NCBI GenBank assembly: GCA_029688905.1
Contig: JARULB010000008.1
Coordinates: 1 to 64,000 of the forward strand
Length of the DNA: 64,000 nucleotides
Direction: 5' to 3'
DNA from: Balneolales bacterium ANBcel1
GTDB lineage: Bacteria; Bacteroidota; Rhodothermia; Balneolales; Natronogracilivirgulaceae
Under the pieces are notes generated by a model. That model was not told the origin of the DNA, made no database searches, and was given only the letters and a program-made list of their open reading frames with translations. The number at the start of each line of letters is the position of its first letter. The first letter of the stretch is position 1. The position numbers and the translations under genes were made by a program. Below, piece after piece: positions 56,394 through 64,000 of the stretch.

Positions 56394-56872
56394 TCGTCGG
56401 GGTTCCGTTATCCACAATGCGTGTGGGTTGTATTCCCGGCCATCACTCCCCGCCCCAGGCTTCCCGGACGCCCCAACCCGCGGTTCCCTGTTTGCCTGTG
56501 TGGCCGCCCGGTTGCAACTGCCTGTCCGACCGGACACCTCGAAACTTCCGGATTGACATTTGTCCCCGCCGCATGCAACCATTTCGGTTCTCCGTAAATA
56601 AACTACCCAAGCCGCAGATACCCCAAATTCATTGCTCAGCCATAAATTCGCACGCTCCGGCAACCGCAGCGATGCAATGCAGCCAGGTCAATCACAATCA
56701 TCCGTTTTTTTACACCCATGCATGATTGATTTGCATCTGGATTTCCATTATATTTACAGTCTTTGCAAAAGCAGAGATTGCAATAATAAAACCATACTCT
56801 GCGTGTTCTTTGTTCTTGATGATAAAAGCGATCGACATCGCAAGTTGAACTCATTCGGTTGAAATCAATGAT
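56394..56872. other. Gap before the tRNA cluster
   Basis: 479 bases with no credible gene. It holds a tRNA promoter candidate at 56726-56754. The first 200 bases are GC-rich, the last 150 AT-rich. I see no repeat or attachment-site-like duplication of a tRNA end here. Confidence 0.4.
56726..56754 (+). promoter_or_regulatory. Promoter candidate for the tRNA cluster
   Basis: TTGATT (56726-56731), exactly 17 bases, TATATT (56749-56754), about 118 bases upstream of tRNA-Pro. No better pair was found closer to the first tRNA. Confidence 0.4.
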
Positions 56873-56946
56873 CGGGGCGTAGCGCAGCCCGGTAGCGCAT
56901 CTGCTTTGGGAGCAGAGGGTCGCAGGTTCAAATCCTGTCGCCCCGA
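56873..56946 (+). tRNA. tRNA-Pro (TGG)
   Basis: Acceptor stem CGGGGCG / CGCCCCG pairs over seven bases. The anticodon loop TTTGGGA gives TGG, and the T arm has GGTTCAAATCC. CCA is not encoded. First of six tRNAs read on the plus strand. Confidence 0.95.
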
Positions 56947-57099
56947 CATCATTCATGGATACACAATGCGCTCATGGCAGATTACAGGGCAGCTGATTCC
57001 GGCCATGGGAGATGTGCCCGGAGCAATGATTTTCGGGTGATATCGTCGATATGAAGCCGGTGATGCCATGCAGCAAAATACGAGCCCGCAGTCAGACAG

Positions 57100-57173
57100 G
57101 CGCCCGTAGCTCAACCGGATAGAGCAACTGCCTTCTAAGCAGTAGGTTACAGGTTCGAGTCCTGTCGGGCGTA
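57100..57173 (+). tRNA. tRNA-Arg (TCT)
   Basis: Acceptor GCGCCCG / CGGGCGT (first pair G-U). Anticodon loop CTTCTAA gives TCT, reading AGA/AGG. T arm GGTTCGAGTCC is canonical. CCA not encoded. Confidence 0.95.
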
Positions 57174-57190
57174 CAACAACCGTTTTTTTT

Positions 57191-57261
57191 GGCGACATGG
57201 CCGAGTGGCTAGGCAGAGGTCTGCAAAACCTCGTACGGCGGTTCGAATCCGCCTGTCGCCT
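57191..57261 (+). tRNA. tRNA-Cys (GCA)
   Basis: Acceptor GGCGACA / TGTCGCC pairs fully. Anticodon loop CTGCAAA gives GCA. T arm GGTTCGAATCC. CCA not encoded. Confidence 0.95.
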
Positions 57262-57285
57262 CACTCAATCAGCTTCGATGTTTAT

Positions 57286-57358
57286 GCCGCGTTCGTCTAG
57301 AGGCCTAGGACGCCGCCCTTTCACGGCGGTAGCACGGGTTCGAATCCCGTACGCGGTA
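57286..57358 (+). tRNA. tRNA-Glu (TTC), copy 1
   Basis: Acceptor GCCGCGT / ACGCGGT (first pair G-U). Anticodon loop CTTTCAC gives TTC. The bases CCA follow directly (57359-57361), so the 3' CCA may be encoded. It differs from copy 2 at two D-arm bases (AGAGGC versus AGGGGT). Confidence 0.95.
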
Positions 57359-57376
57359 CCATCCGATGTCGATCAC

Positions 57377-57451
57377 GGAGCCCATAGCTCAGTTGGTTAG
57401 AGCGCCAGGTTGTGGCCCTGGAGGCCGTGGGTTCAAATCCCATTGGGCTCC
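57377..57451 (+). tRNA. tRNA-His (GTG)
   Basis: Acceptor GAGCCCA / TGGGCTC preceded by an encoded extra G (57377) that pairs with C73 (57451), the identity element of histidine tRNA. Anticodon loop TTGTGGC gives GTG. CCA not encoded. Confidence 0.95.
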
Positions 57452-57468
57452 CTTTTCATAGCAGTGAT

Positions 57469-57541
57469 GCCGCGTTCGTCTAGGGGTCTAGGACGCCGCC
57501 CTTTCACGGCGGTAGCACGGGTTCGAATCCCGTACGCGGTA
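57469..57541 (+). tRNA. tRNA-Glu (TTC), copy 2
   Basis: Identical to the copy at 57286 except for two D-arm bases, including the acceptor, anticodon and T arms and the trailing CCA (57542-57544). It is the last tRNA of the cluster, followed at once by a terminator. Confidence 0.95.
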
Positions 57542-57546
57542 CCATC

Positions 57547-57581
57547 AAGCCCGGTTTCTGTTCAGAAGCCGGGCTTTTTTT
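57547..57581 (+). terminator. Rho-independent terminator of the tRNA cluster
   Basis: Stem AAGCCCGG / CCGGGCTT (57547-57554 and 57569-57576 approximately), partly extended by TTC/GAA near the loop, then a run of T. It begins 5 bases after the second tRNA-Glu. Confidence 0.92.
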
Positions 57582-57707
57582 ATGGCGGATGGCTGTCAGC
57601 CGGAAAGGTGCTTTCGCTTCATCCCGCGACGGGGAACATATTCCTGATTCAATTCACCGAGCGGACCGGCAAGCGGTCGATTTCCTGAGCGGCATGGCCC
57701 GGTTTCA

Positions 57708-58538
57708 TCACCTCTTGCTCGAAACTCCAATGATCCCGGTCCCACGGGGGTTTTCCCTTCGCCCGTCGACCGCCATCATGGCCAGGCCGGGCAGCAGCGT
57801 AACCGCGTAGTAAAACGGGAGCCAGAACATGGTCTTCATCCCGAAACGGGTGAACCACAACATGGGATACTTGATCAGCATCACCCAGGCGCGGTGCCCC
57901 CACTTCCCGTAGGTGTACCGGACCGACACCGGCTCCAGGCCCGAAGCCATTAGTTTTTCCAGCAGTTCCTCACGGGAATAGCCGGCCCTGGCGTGCTCAT
58001 CCACAAAGAACTCATCCTCGCCGGCATCCTCTTCGGAGTAGTGGGACGGAGAATGCATCACAAACATCCCGCCGGGTTTCAGAGCCTTGCGAATCCGCTT
58101 CATCACACCGATGTCATCTTCAATATGCTCAAGCACATCCACACAAAGAGCCAAATCATACGATTCGGCGGGCAGCTCCTGCGTCACCAGATCAACGGCA
58201 TCAAACCGGATCCGGCCCGATGCAATCGCGTCCCTGAAATAGTACCGGCAATCGTCCAGGTAATCTTCCTTGATATCTGCGGCATGGACCACCGCGTTGG
58301 GAAATGATGTGAGTAGAAACCGGTCGTACTGACCAAAACCACTCCCGGCGTCGAGGATATCCACCCGTTCACGGCGCGAAAGGCCGGCGCGGAACTGCGC
58401 GCGAACCGCCGATCGCACATACCAGCTCCTAAGAAAAAACATATCCAGCAACCGGTAGAAGAGGGTTCGGAGAGAACGTGACCGACGGATCCAGGCGGCA
58501 AAGCGGTCTTTTGTCGGGTCGTATGCGATTTTACTCAT
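57708..58538 (-). CDS. Class I SAM-dependent methyltransferase with C-terminal membrane helix
   Basis: 276 residues. Motif I is VDILDAGSGFGQYD near 58-71, and the later SAM-fold strand is YDLALCVDVLEHIEDD near 130. The last 50 residues (WFTRFGMKTMFWLPFYYAVTLLPGLAMM) form a membrane-associated helix. The methylated substrate is unknown; a lipid or quinone-like precursor is likely from the membrane tail and the linked glycosyltransferase, but this is inference. Its ATG overlaps the stop of the upstream glycosyltransferase by four bases. Confidence 0.88.
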   Translation of the reverse strand: MSKIAYDPTKDRFAAWIRRSRSLRTLFYRLLDMFFLRSWYVRSAVRAQFRAGLSRRERVDILDAGSGFGQYDRFLLTSFPNAVVHAADIKEDYLDDCRYYFRDAIASGRIRFDAVDLVTQELPAESYDLALCVDVLEHIEDDIGVMKRIRKALKPGGMFVMHSPSHYSEEDAGEDEFFVDEHARAGYSREELLEKLMASGLEPVSVRYTYGKWGHRAWVMLIKYPMLWFTRFGMKTMFWLPFYYAVTLLPGLAMMAVDGRRENPRGTGIIGVSSKR

Positions 58539-59572
58539 GGCCTCCCGGTACCTTCGGTATCGGAATTGCCGGCGGGCGGGACAGATCGATCGATCTCGTT
58601 GGTTTCATCAAAACCGGCGATATCCTGGATGTTCACCGGATCGCCTTTGTTGCCGGCCCGGTTCTGGTTCAGGATTTCACCGAGAAAACCAACAGAGAAA
58701 AACTGCACCCCAAGCAGCAGGAAGAGAATGCCGAACAGGAACAGCGGGCGGCCCGAAAGATAGACTTCAAAAAACAGGCGCATGACCGTAAGGTAGAGGG
58801 TGATCGCCCCGCCGATGATCAGGAACAGCGTCCCGACTCCGCCGAAAAAATGCATGGGACGCTTCATGTAATGGCCGAGGAACAGCAGCGTAACCAGATC
58901 GAGGAATCCCTTTATAAACCGGGACAAACCGAATTTGGACTCTCCGAATTTGCGCGGATGGTGCTGAACGACCTTCTCCCCGATTCGCTCAAAGCCTTCC
59001 TGCTTGGCCAGATACGGAATATACCTGTGCAGCTCTCCATACAGGGTGAGATGCCCGACCACCTCGGCGCGGTAAACCTTGAGGCCACAGTTGAAATCGT
59101 GAAGTTTGATGCCGGTAGTCAGCGATGTCACATAATTGAAGAAGCAGGAGGGTATGGTTTTGCTGATGGGGTCGTATCGCTTCTTTTTCCAACCGCTCAC
59201 CAGATCCAGGTTCTGCTCCTCAATCATGCGGATCATTTCCGGAATCTCGGCAGGATCATCCTGCAGATCGGCGTCCATCGTTGCGACATACTTACCCGAC
59301 GCCAGCAGAAAACCCTGCTGCAGCGCTGCGCTCTTGCCGTAGTTCCGGCGGAACCGGATACCACGAACCCGGTCGGATTGGCCCGTCAGCTCCGCAATTT
59401 TCTCCCACGATCCGTCATCGGACCCGTCATCCACCAGAATGATTTCATACGTCCACTTCGGGGAAAGCGCATCCCCGATGCGGCCGACAAGCTCCCCGAG
59501 AGAATCCACTTCATTCAACAGGGGAACAACGACCGATACCTCTGCCCTGTTTACGGTCCTGTTATTCGTCAA
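58535..59572 (-). CDS. Family 2 glycosyltransferase, polyprenyl-phosphate type
   Basis: 345 residues. The GT-A domain (about 10-230) has VSVVVPLLNEVDSLGELV, LVDDGSDDGSW near 46 and ATMDADLQDDPAEI near 94, the layout of DPM1/ArnC-type enzymes that charge polyprenyl phosphate with a sugar. Two C-terminal membrane spans (about 235-260 and 272-300) follow. Start is TTG at 59570-59572. It is translationally coupled to the methyltransferase through an ATGA overlap. Divergent from the MerR gene. Confidence 0.9.
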   Translation of the reverse strand: MTNNRTVNRAEVSVVVPLLNEVDSLGELVGRIGDALSPKWTYEIILVDDGSDDGSWEKIAELTGQSDRVRGIRFRRNYGKSAALQQGFLLASGKYVATMDADLQDDPAEIPEMIRMIEEQNLDLVSGWKKKRYDPISKTIPSCFFNYVTSLTTGIKLHDFNCGLKVYRAEVVGHLTLYGELHRYIPYLAKQEGFERIGEKVVQHHPRKFGESKFGLSRFIKGFLDLVTLLFLGHYMKRPMHFFGGVGTLFLIIGGAITLYLTVMRLFFEVYLSGRPLFLFGILFLLLGVQFFSVGFLGEILNQNRAGNKGDPVNIQDIAGFDETNEIDRSVPPAGNSDTEGTGRP

Positions 59573-59653
59573 AATTTCTTGCTTTTATTTTGGTATTATG
59601 AGCGTTATAGTAAATACAATTATCCAGAAAATGAAACCTCCGGAAGCAATCAC

Positions 59654-59989
59654 ATGAAAAAACTCTACTACTCCATAGGTGAAGCTTCCCGGCTTACCGA
59701 CGTGGAGCCGCATGTTCTGCGTTACTGGGAGTCGCTTTTTCGTGAACTGGCTCCGGCCAAAAACCGCGCCGGCAAGCGGACCTACACAGAACTGGATATC
59801 CAGACCATCCTTGTGCTCAAAGACCTCATACAAGAGAAAAAATATTCTACGGCAGGAGCTCGCAAGGAATTGCAGCGTCTTAGAAACCACCGGAAAGATA
59901 AGCAGGATTCCGGTGAGCTGCCGGTGGAATTGACCCGCGACCTCAAGCAGGTCCGTGTATTTCTGAATGATCTGTTGCAGAAGTTATGA
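59654..59989 (+). CDS. MerR-family transcriptional regulator
   Basis: 111 residues. The winged helix-turn-helix begins with YYSIGEASRLTDVEPHVLRYWES, then KNRAGKRTYTELDIQTIL, and a short coiled helix follows. No effector domain or Cys metal site is present, so it is the short HTH-only form common in Bacteroidota relatives. Start is ATG 59654; the frame is open far upstream only because the strand opposite the glycosyltransferase is open. Its stop overlaps the start of the hydrolase gene by four bases. Confidence 0.9.
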   Translation: MKKLYYSIGEASRLTDVEPHVLRYWESLFRELAPAKNRAGKRTYTELDIQTILVLKDLIQEKKYSTAGARKELQRLRNHRKDKQDSGELPVELTRDLKQVRVFLNDLLQKL

Positions 59990-60864
59990 GATCTCTTTCG
60001 TCAGCCGATTTTGGAAATTTCCGGCTGTTCACCATCGAAACCGGACGTTTTCGCCTGGATGGCGGCGCCATTTTCGGTGTAGTGCCCAAAGTGCTCTGGT
60101 CCAGGCGTTTCGAGAGCGATGAACAGAACCGCATCCCGCTCACGGCCCGCTGCCTGCTGGTGCACTCGCGGTCAACCCAAAGACTCTACCTGATCGACAC
60201 GGGACCCGGACACAAGTTCGATAAAAAGTTCAGTGCCATCTACGGGCTCGATTTTTCGGATTACTCTCTGGATCAATCCCTTGCCTTTCACGGATTCAAC
60301 CGCTCAGATGTCACCGATGTCGTTTTCACACACATGCATTTCGACCACTGCGGGGGCGCTGTTTCGCGGGATGAGCACGGCCGGGCCATACCCCACTTCC
60401 CCGAAGCCCGCCACTGGGTGCATCAAAAGCAGTGGGACTCGGTTCAGCACCCCAATGCCAGGGAAAAAGCCAGCTTCCTGCCGGAAAATATCGAGCCTCT
60501 CGCCGCATCCGGTCTGCTCCATTTCATCGATGACCACCATATATACGAACCGGGATTCGGGACTGAGGTCGTCCATGGCCACACCTCCGGCCAGCAGCTA
60601 CCGCTGCTCAACGACGGCGACAGAAAACTCCTTTTTGCCGCCGATTTAATGCCGACCGCCGCCCACCTCCCGCTGCCCTGGGTGATGGGCTTCGACATGC
60701 GTCCGATTCAGACCATGGAAGAGAAAGTTCGTATCCTCGGCCGGTGCATCCGCGACAACACCTCTCTCTACCTGGAACATGACCCCAATCATGAAGTGAT
60801 CCGCCTTGAGGGTCCGCCTGAAAAACCAGCAGTAGGCTGGAACGGCACTCTGAATGATTTGTGA
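59986..60864 (+). CDS. Metallo-beta-lactamase-fold hydrolase
   Basis: 292 residues, soluble. The HxHxDH metal motif is THMHFDHCGG near 112. Later ligands are VHGHTSGQQLPL near 195 and FAADLMPTAAH near 218, giving a dinuclear zinc site like that of YtnP/AttM lactonases. Such enzymes hydrolyse lactones or other esters; the substrate is not deducible. It overlaps the MerR gene by four bases (ATGA) and may be controlled by it. Confidence 0.9.
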   Translation: MRSLSSADFGNFRLFTIETGRFRLDGGAIFGVVPKVLWSRRFESDEQNRIPLTARCLLVHSRSTQRLYLIDTGPGHKFDKKFSAIYGLDFSDYSLDQSLAFHGFNRSDVTDVVFTHMHFDHCGGAVSRDEHGRAIPHFPEARHWVHQKQWDSVQHPNAREKASFLPENIEPLAASGLLHFIDDHHIYEPGFGTEVVHGHTSGQQLPLLNDGDRKLLFAADLMPTAAHLPLPWVMGFDMRPIQTMEEKVRILGRCIRDNTSLYLEHDPNHEVIRLEGPPEKPAVGWNGTLNDL

Positions 60865-60941
60865 TTGTTATCTTTTCGCCGGATACTAACCGGGCGTGAT
60901 TCTCGTAACGTATAGGTAGCTGCAATCCGAGTAACATTTCC

Positions 60942-63900
60942 ATGGCATCACACCCTGATTATGAATCCATTGAAACGCTGTTCAGGTCCGCTTACCGGAC
61001 ACTGCGCAAGCGCCTGAAACGGACCGCGCTGACCGGCGGCCTGGCGGCTGTCCCTGTGCTCCTGTTCCTGTTTCTGCTACTGGAGCATCTTCTGTTCCTG
61101 CCGCCCTGGTTTAAAACCGCCTATTGGGCCATGTCTGTAGCTCTGGCGCTCCTGATTGCCCTGTACATCCGCAGAGAATACGCCCTCCCTGACTTTACCT
61201 CATTTTACCGGGAAGCCTCCGACCGCATGAACCTGCCGGAGTTGCGGCATGTGATGGACCTCTCACTTAAACGCGGATCGGCCGATCCCGACCTGCTTGA
61301 AGCCGCCATACGACAGAACCTGGAGCGGGCTGCCGAAAAAGAGCCGAAGCAACAGCTTTCGGCCTATGTCGCCTCCCTCCCGCTCACCCACCTCTACCGG
61401 CGTGCAAGGTGGTCCGCCGGAAGCGGCGTTTTGCTGCTGGCCGCCGGATTCCTGCTATTCGGTGATGCCCTCCAGCGCACCGGCACTTTCTGGGCCTCCT
61501 ATGACCGACCCATCCCCTTCGAATTCACAATCACCCCGGGCGACACTATCATCGAACAGGGCTCGCCGTTTCGGGTACGGGTTGACTTCGAGGGCACGGT
61601 TCCCGGCCAGGTTCGCCTCGGTCTCCAGACCGACCGGGAGGATCGGCCCCGTATCCAGGGAATGACCTCCACCGGCGACGCAACCTTTGCCTCCCGGGAA
61701 GCCGACCTGTTTGAGGACGCCGATTTTTTTGTTGAAATGGACGGCCACAGAAGCGAGCGGAAGCGGGTCCGGGTGGAACTGCTCCCCAGGCTTCAGGACC
61801 TCGTCGTGACCGCCCATCCCCCACCGTACACCGGCATGGAGAGCATCTCGAACACCTATCCGTTCAACCGGATGGATGCCCCCGCCGGATCACGCATCGA
61901 AATTCGTTCGAGCAGAAACAAGCCGCTTGCAGAGCTGGGGCTTGTTTCCGAATCTCGTGCAGACACCCTCCACATCCAGCCCGATACCCTCATCGCAGCC
62001 GAGTTTGCCGCCCGTGAAGATGACCGGTTCCATTTTGTGATGCGCGACTCTTTCGGCCTGGAGAACAGCAACCCGTTCCGATTCCGGCTCAGCGTGATCC
62101 CGGACCGGCCGCCGCATGTGGAGATTCTCAGTCCGGAGCGGCATGTTCACGAGTTCATCCAGGGAACCGTTCCACTGCTCTATGAGTATGAGGACGATTA
62201 CGGGTTTACGGCGGCCGAACTTCACTACCGATTGCACAAAGCTTTTGTGGATGTGCCCGTTGAAGGGATGGTTACGCTGGAAACTCCGCAGCGCAACCGG
62301 GGCATGGCCGACCACGACTGGGACGTGAGCAGAATGAACCTCGGACCGATGGACCGGCTGGAATACTGGATTGAAATCACCGACAACAACGAGGTCGAAG
62401 GCTACCAGACCAGCCGTTCCGCCACCCACATCATCGAGATACCGTCGCTGGCCTCCCGGTTTTTTGAGCAGGAGGAGAAGGAGGAGGCGATTGAAAGCCG
62501 TCTCTCGGAAGTGGAAGAGACCTACCAAAGGATGCAGCAGGATATGCAGGAGCTGCGGGAGCGGATTCAGACACAGCCGGACGATGACTGGGAGCAGTCA
62601 CAGATTCTCGACGACATCCAGGATCAGCGTCGTGATATCGAGGAGCAGATCGAGGAGATGCGGCGGCAGTTTGATGAATTGACGCGCGACATGGAGTCGC
62701 AGGACCTCATGTCGGAGGAAACGCTCAGCCGTTACCGGGAGCTGCAGGACCTGATGGACGAAATCGACGACCCCGAAATCCTGCGCCTGCTGGAAGAGAT
62801 GCAGAAAAACCTGGGCGATATGGATCAGCGTCAGCTCCGGGAACAGCTTGAGAACATAGAGTTCAACGAAGATCGGTACCGGGAGCGGCTGGAACGGACC
62901 ATGGAGCTGTTCAAGTCACTTCGCCTTGACGCCGACCTCGACAGGGCCTCGAAGCTGCTGGAAGAACTCAGCCGGCAGGAATCCGAACTCTCCGGGCAGG
63001 AGTCCTTTGGCGAGGAGGAAATCCGGCAGCAGGAACAGATCCGCGATCAACTGCAGGAGCTGTCGGACAAGATCCAGTCAATGCCGGAGAAGAGTCCGGA
63101 GCGGCGCAAAGACCGCATCCGTGAAATGAGTGACGAGATGCGAGACCGCATGGATCAGCTCGACCACCAGATGGAGGATAACATCCGGCAGATGCAGGAC
63201 AGCGGCAACGGTAACGGCAACGGTTCGGATTCGGATGAGATCCGCAACCAGCAGCAGGACATGAGCCGTCAGATGCAGGAAATGGCACAACAAATGTCGG
63301 GCATGAGGATGCAGATGCAGCAGGAATCCATTTCGATCAATATCCGTGCCCTGGAATACATCCTCGACACTCTCCTGCTCCTCTCCGAAGAACAGGAGGA
63401 TGTGGTGCATCGTACCTCCGATCTGGCTTCGAACAGTCCGGGATTTATCGAACAGGCCCGGCGCCAGAGAACCATCAGCGGCCAGTTCGGCATGATCACC
63501 GATTCGCTCTACCAGGTATCTGCCGAAATCTCTCAGTTTTCGAACAGGATCAATGACCGGAAGAGGGATGTCCAGCGCAACATGGACCGCGCGCTTGGCT
63601 ACCTGATCGACCGAAACCGCTCCAGTGCCGTTGCGCAGGAGAGAACCGCACTTGGCGGCCTCAACGAGATCGGCACCATGCTGGCCGACCTGCTGGATCA
63701 GCTCTATCAGATGGAGAACGACGGCGATGGCGGCGGCGGCATGATGAGCATGGACCAGATGATGGAGCAAATGCAGGAGATGTCGCAGGACCAGCAGCAG
63801 CTCAACCAGCAGATCCAGGACTTTATCAACGACCTCCAGGGGGAACGACTTACGCAGGACCATATGGAGCGTCTCGAACAAATGGCCCGGGAACAGAACC

Positions 63901-64000
63901 GAATCCGCGAAGAGATGCGGCGCCTGCAGCGGAGTAGCGGCCGCGGCGGCGACCGGCTGATGAGTGAAATCGAGCGAATGGCCCGGGAAATGGAGGATGC
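60942..64000 (+). CDS. DUF4175-like large membrane protein, incomplete at window end
   Basis: At least 1019 residues, open from ATG 60942 to the window end with no stop. Three membrane spans are seen near residues 28-52, 58-78 and 158-178. A beta-rich region (about 180-500, with PHVEILSPERHVHEF) precedes a very long Gln, Met and Glu-rich coiled coil from about 505 to the end, for instance MDQMMEQMQEMSQDQQQL. This matches the DUF4175-type proteins seen in many FCB bacteria near MoxR/VWA clusters. The function is unknown; a cell-envelope scaffold role is plausible. The C-terminus is missing. Confidence 0.85.
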   Translation, partial: MASHPDYESIETLFRSAYRTLRKRLKRTALTGGLAAVPVLLFLFLLLEHLLFLPPWFKTAYWAMSVALALLIALYIRREYALPDFTSFYREASDRMNLPELRHVMDLSLKRGSADPDLLEAAIRQNLERAAEKEPKQQLSAYVASLPLTHLYRRARWSAGSGVLLLAAGFLLFGDALQRTGTFWASYDRPIPFEFTITPGDTIIEQGSPFRVRVDFEGTVPGQVRLGLQTDREDRPRIQGMTSTGDATFASREADLFEDADFFVEMDGHRSERKRVRVELLPRLQDLVVTAHPPPYTGMESISNTYPFNRMDAPAGSRIEIRSSRNKPLAELGLVSESRADTLHIQPDTLIAAEFAAREDDRFHFVMRDSFGLENSNPFRFRLSVIPDRPPHVEILSPERHVHEFIQGTVPLLYEYEDDYGFTAAELHYRLHKAFVDVPVEGMVTLETPQRNRGMADHDWDVSRMNLGPMDRLEYWIEITDNNEVEGYQTSRSATHIIEIPSLASRFFEQEEKEEAIESRLSEVEETYQRMQQDMQELRERIQTQPDDDWEQSQILDDIQDQRRDIEEQIEEMRRQFDELTRDMESQDLMSEETLSRYRELQDLMDEIDDPEILRLLEEMQKNLGDMDQRQLREQLENIEFNEDRYRERLERTMELFKSLRLDADLDRASKLLEELSRQESELSGQESFGEEEIRQQEQIRDQLQELSDKIQSMPEKSPERRKDRIREMSDEMRDRMDQLDHQMEDNIRQMQDSGNGNGNGSDSDEIRNQQQDMSRQMQEMAQQMSGMRMQMQQESISINIRALEYILDTLLLLSEEQEDVVHRTSDLASNSPGFIEQARRQRTISGQFGMITDSLYQVSAEISQFSNRINDRKRDVQRNMDRALGYLIDRNRSSAVAQERTALGGLNEIGTMLADLLDQLYQMENDGDGGGGMMSMDQMMEQMQEMSQDQQQLNQQIQDFINDLQGERLTQDHMERLEQMAREQNRIREEMRRLQRSSGRGGDRLMSEIERMAREMED

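Noticed and set aside
56873-57581. Possible integration site of a mobile element at the tRNA cluster
   Set aside because: No partial tRNA copy, integrase or base-composition change follows the cluster. The terminator comes straight after the last tRNA.
58478-59653. Upstream part of a 503-codon frame that ends with the MerR protein
   Set aside because: These 392 codons lie opposite a clear glycosyltransferase. The MerR fold begins exactly at ATG 59654.

Overview
The window reads as a housekeeping stretch of chromosome from a free-living bacterium of the Bacteroidota/Balneolota/Rhodothermota side of the FCB group. I lean to Balneolota, but this is inference. Supporting signs are an RpoD-type sigma factor without region 1.1, an ExbB plus two ExbD operon, FadL-type and other large outer-membrane proteins, a DUF4175-type coiled-coil protein, and an actinobacterial-KGD-like fused 2-oxoglutarate dehydrogenase. 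No phage, insertion sequence, integron or CRISPR array is visible. Base composition looks even throughout.

Layout. 1-3029 (minus): the str block rpsL-rpsG-fusA. 3218-7523 (plus): recG, then two DUF1538 membrane proteins and a tandem-domain PII-like protein in a tight operon. 7600-9312 (minus): MscS channel with a DUF432 partner. 9579-10499 (plus): double-domain universal stress protein. 10761-13462 (minus): FadL-like porin and a low-complexity lipoprotein. 13826-14737 (minus): the primary-type sigma factor. 14951-19424 (minus): pepF, a GAF-like sensor and deoB. 19769-23518 (plus): E2-E1 fused 2-oxoglutarate dehydrogenase. 23648-28209 (minus): thiL, ftsH, queD-like, folE2. 28368-30460 (minus): ExbB, a small membrane protein and two ExbD. 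30788-34303 (minus): a 1171-residue outer-membrane protein. 34399-35519 (minus): rpsF-rpsR-rplI behind a structured leader. 35862-36557 (minus): MarC.

36708-42987 (minus) holds the membrane arm of complex I, nuoJKLM-pcd-nuoN, with a pterin dehydratase gene inside the operon and no nuoA-I attached. 43247-44590 (plus): moxR and a small unknown gene. 44734-48790 (minus): cmk, rpsA and nadA. 48959-54007 (plus): rpsT, gpmI, clpC. 54081-56393: an exported protein and a divergent glycosyltransferase. 56873-57541 (plus): a six-tRNA cluster (Pro, Arg, Cys, Glu, His, Glu) closed by an intrinsic terminator. 57708-59572 (minus): a glycosyltransferase and a methyltransferase with overlapping ends. 59654-64000 (plus): a MerR regulator, a metallo-beta-lactamase-fold hydrolase, and a large DUF4175-like protein that runs off the window.

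The genes cover translation, energy conservation (complex I, 2-oxoglutarate oxidation), energy transfer to the outer membrane (ExbBD), protein quality control (FtsH, ClpC, PepF) and pterin chemistry (FolE2, QueD-like, pterin dehydratase). The least-described unit is the DUF1538-DUF1538-tandem PII operon at 5369-7523, which looks like a PII-controlled transporter of unknown substrate. Several promoters with exact 17-base spacing can be read, including a perfect TTGACA-N17-TATAAT before the ExbB operon. This suggests that classical sigma-70 signals are used, not only the TAnnTTTG type known from Bacteroidota.
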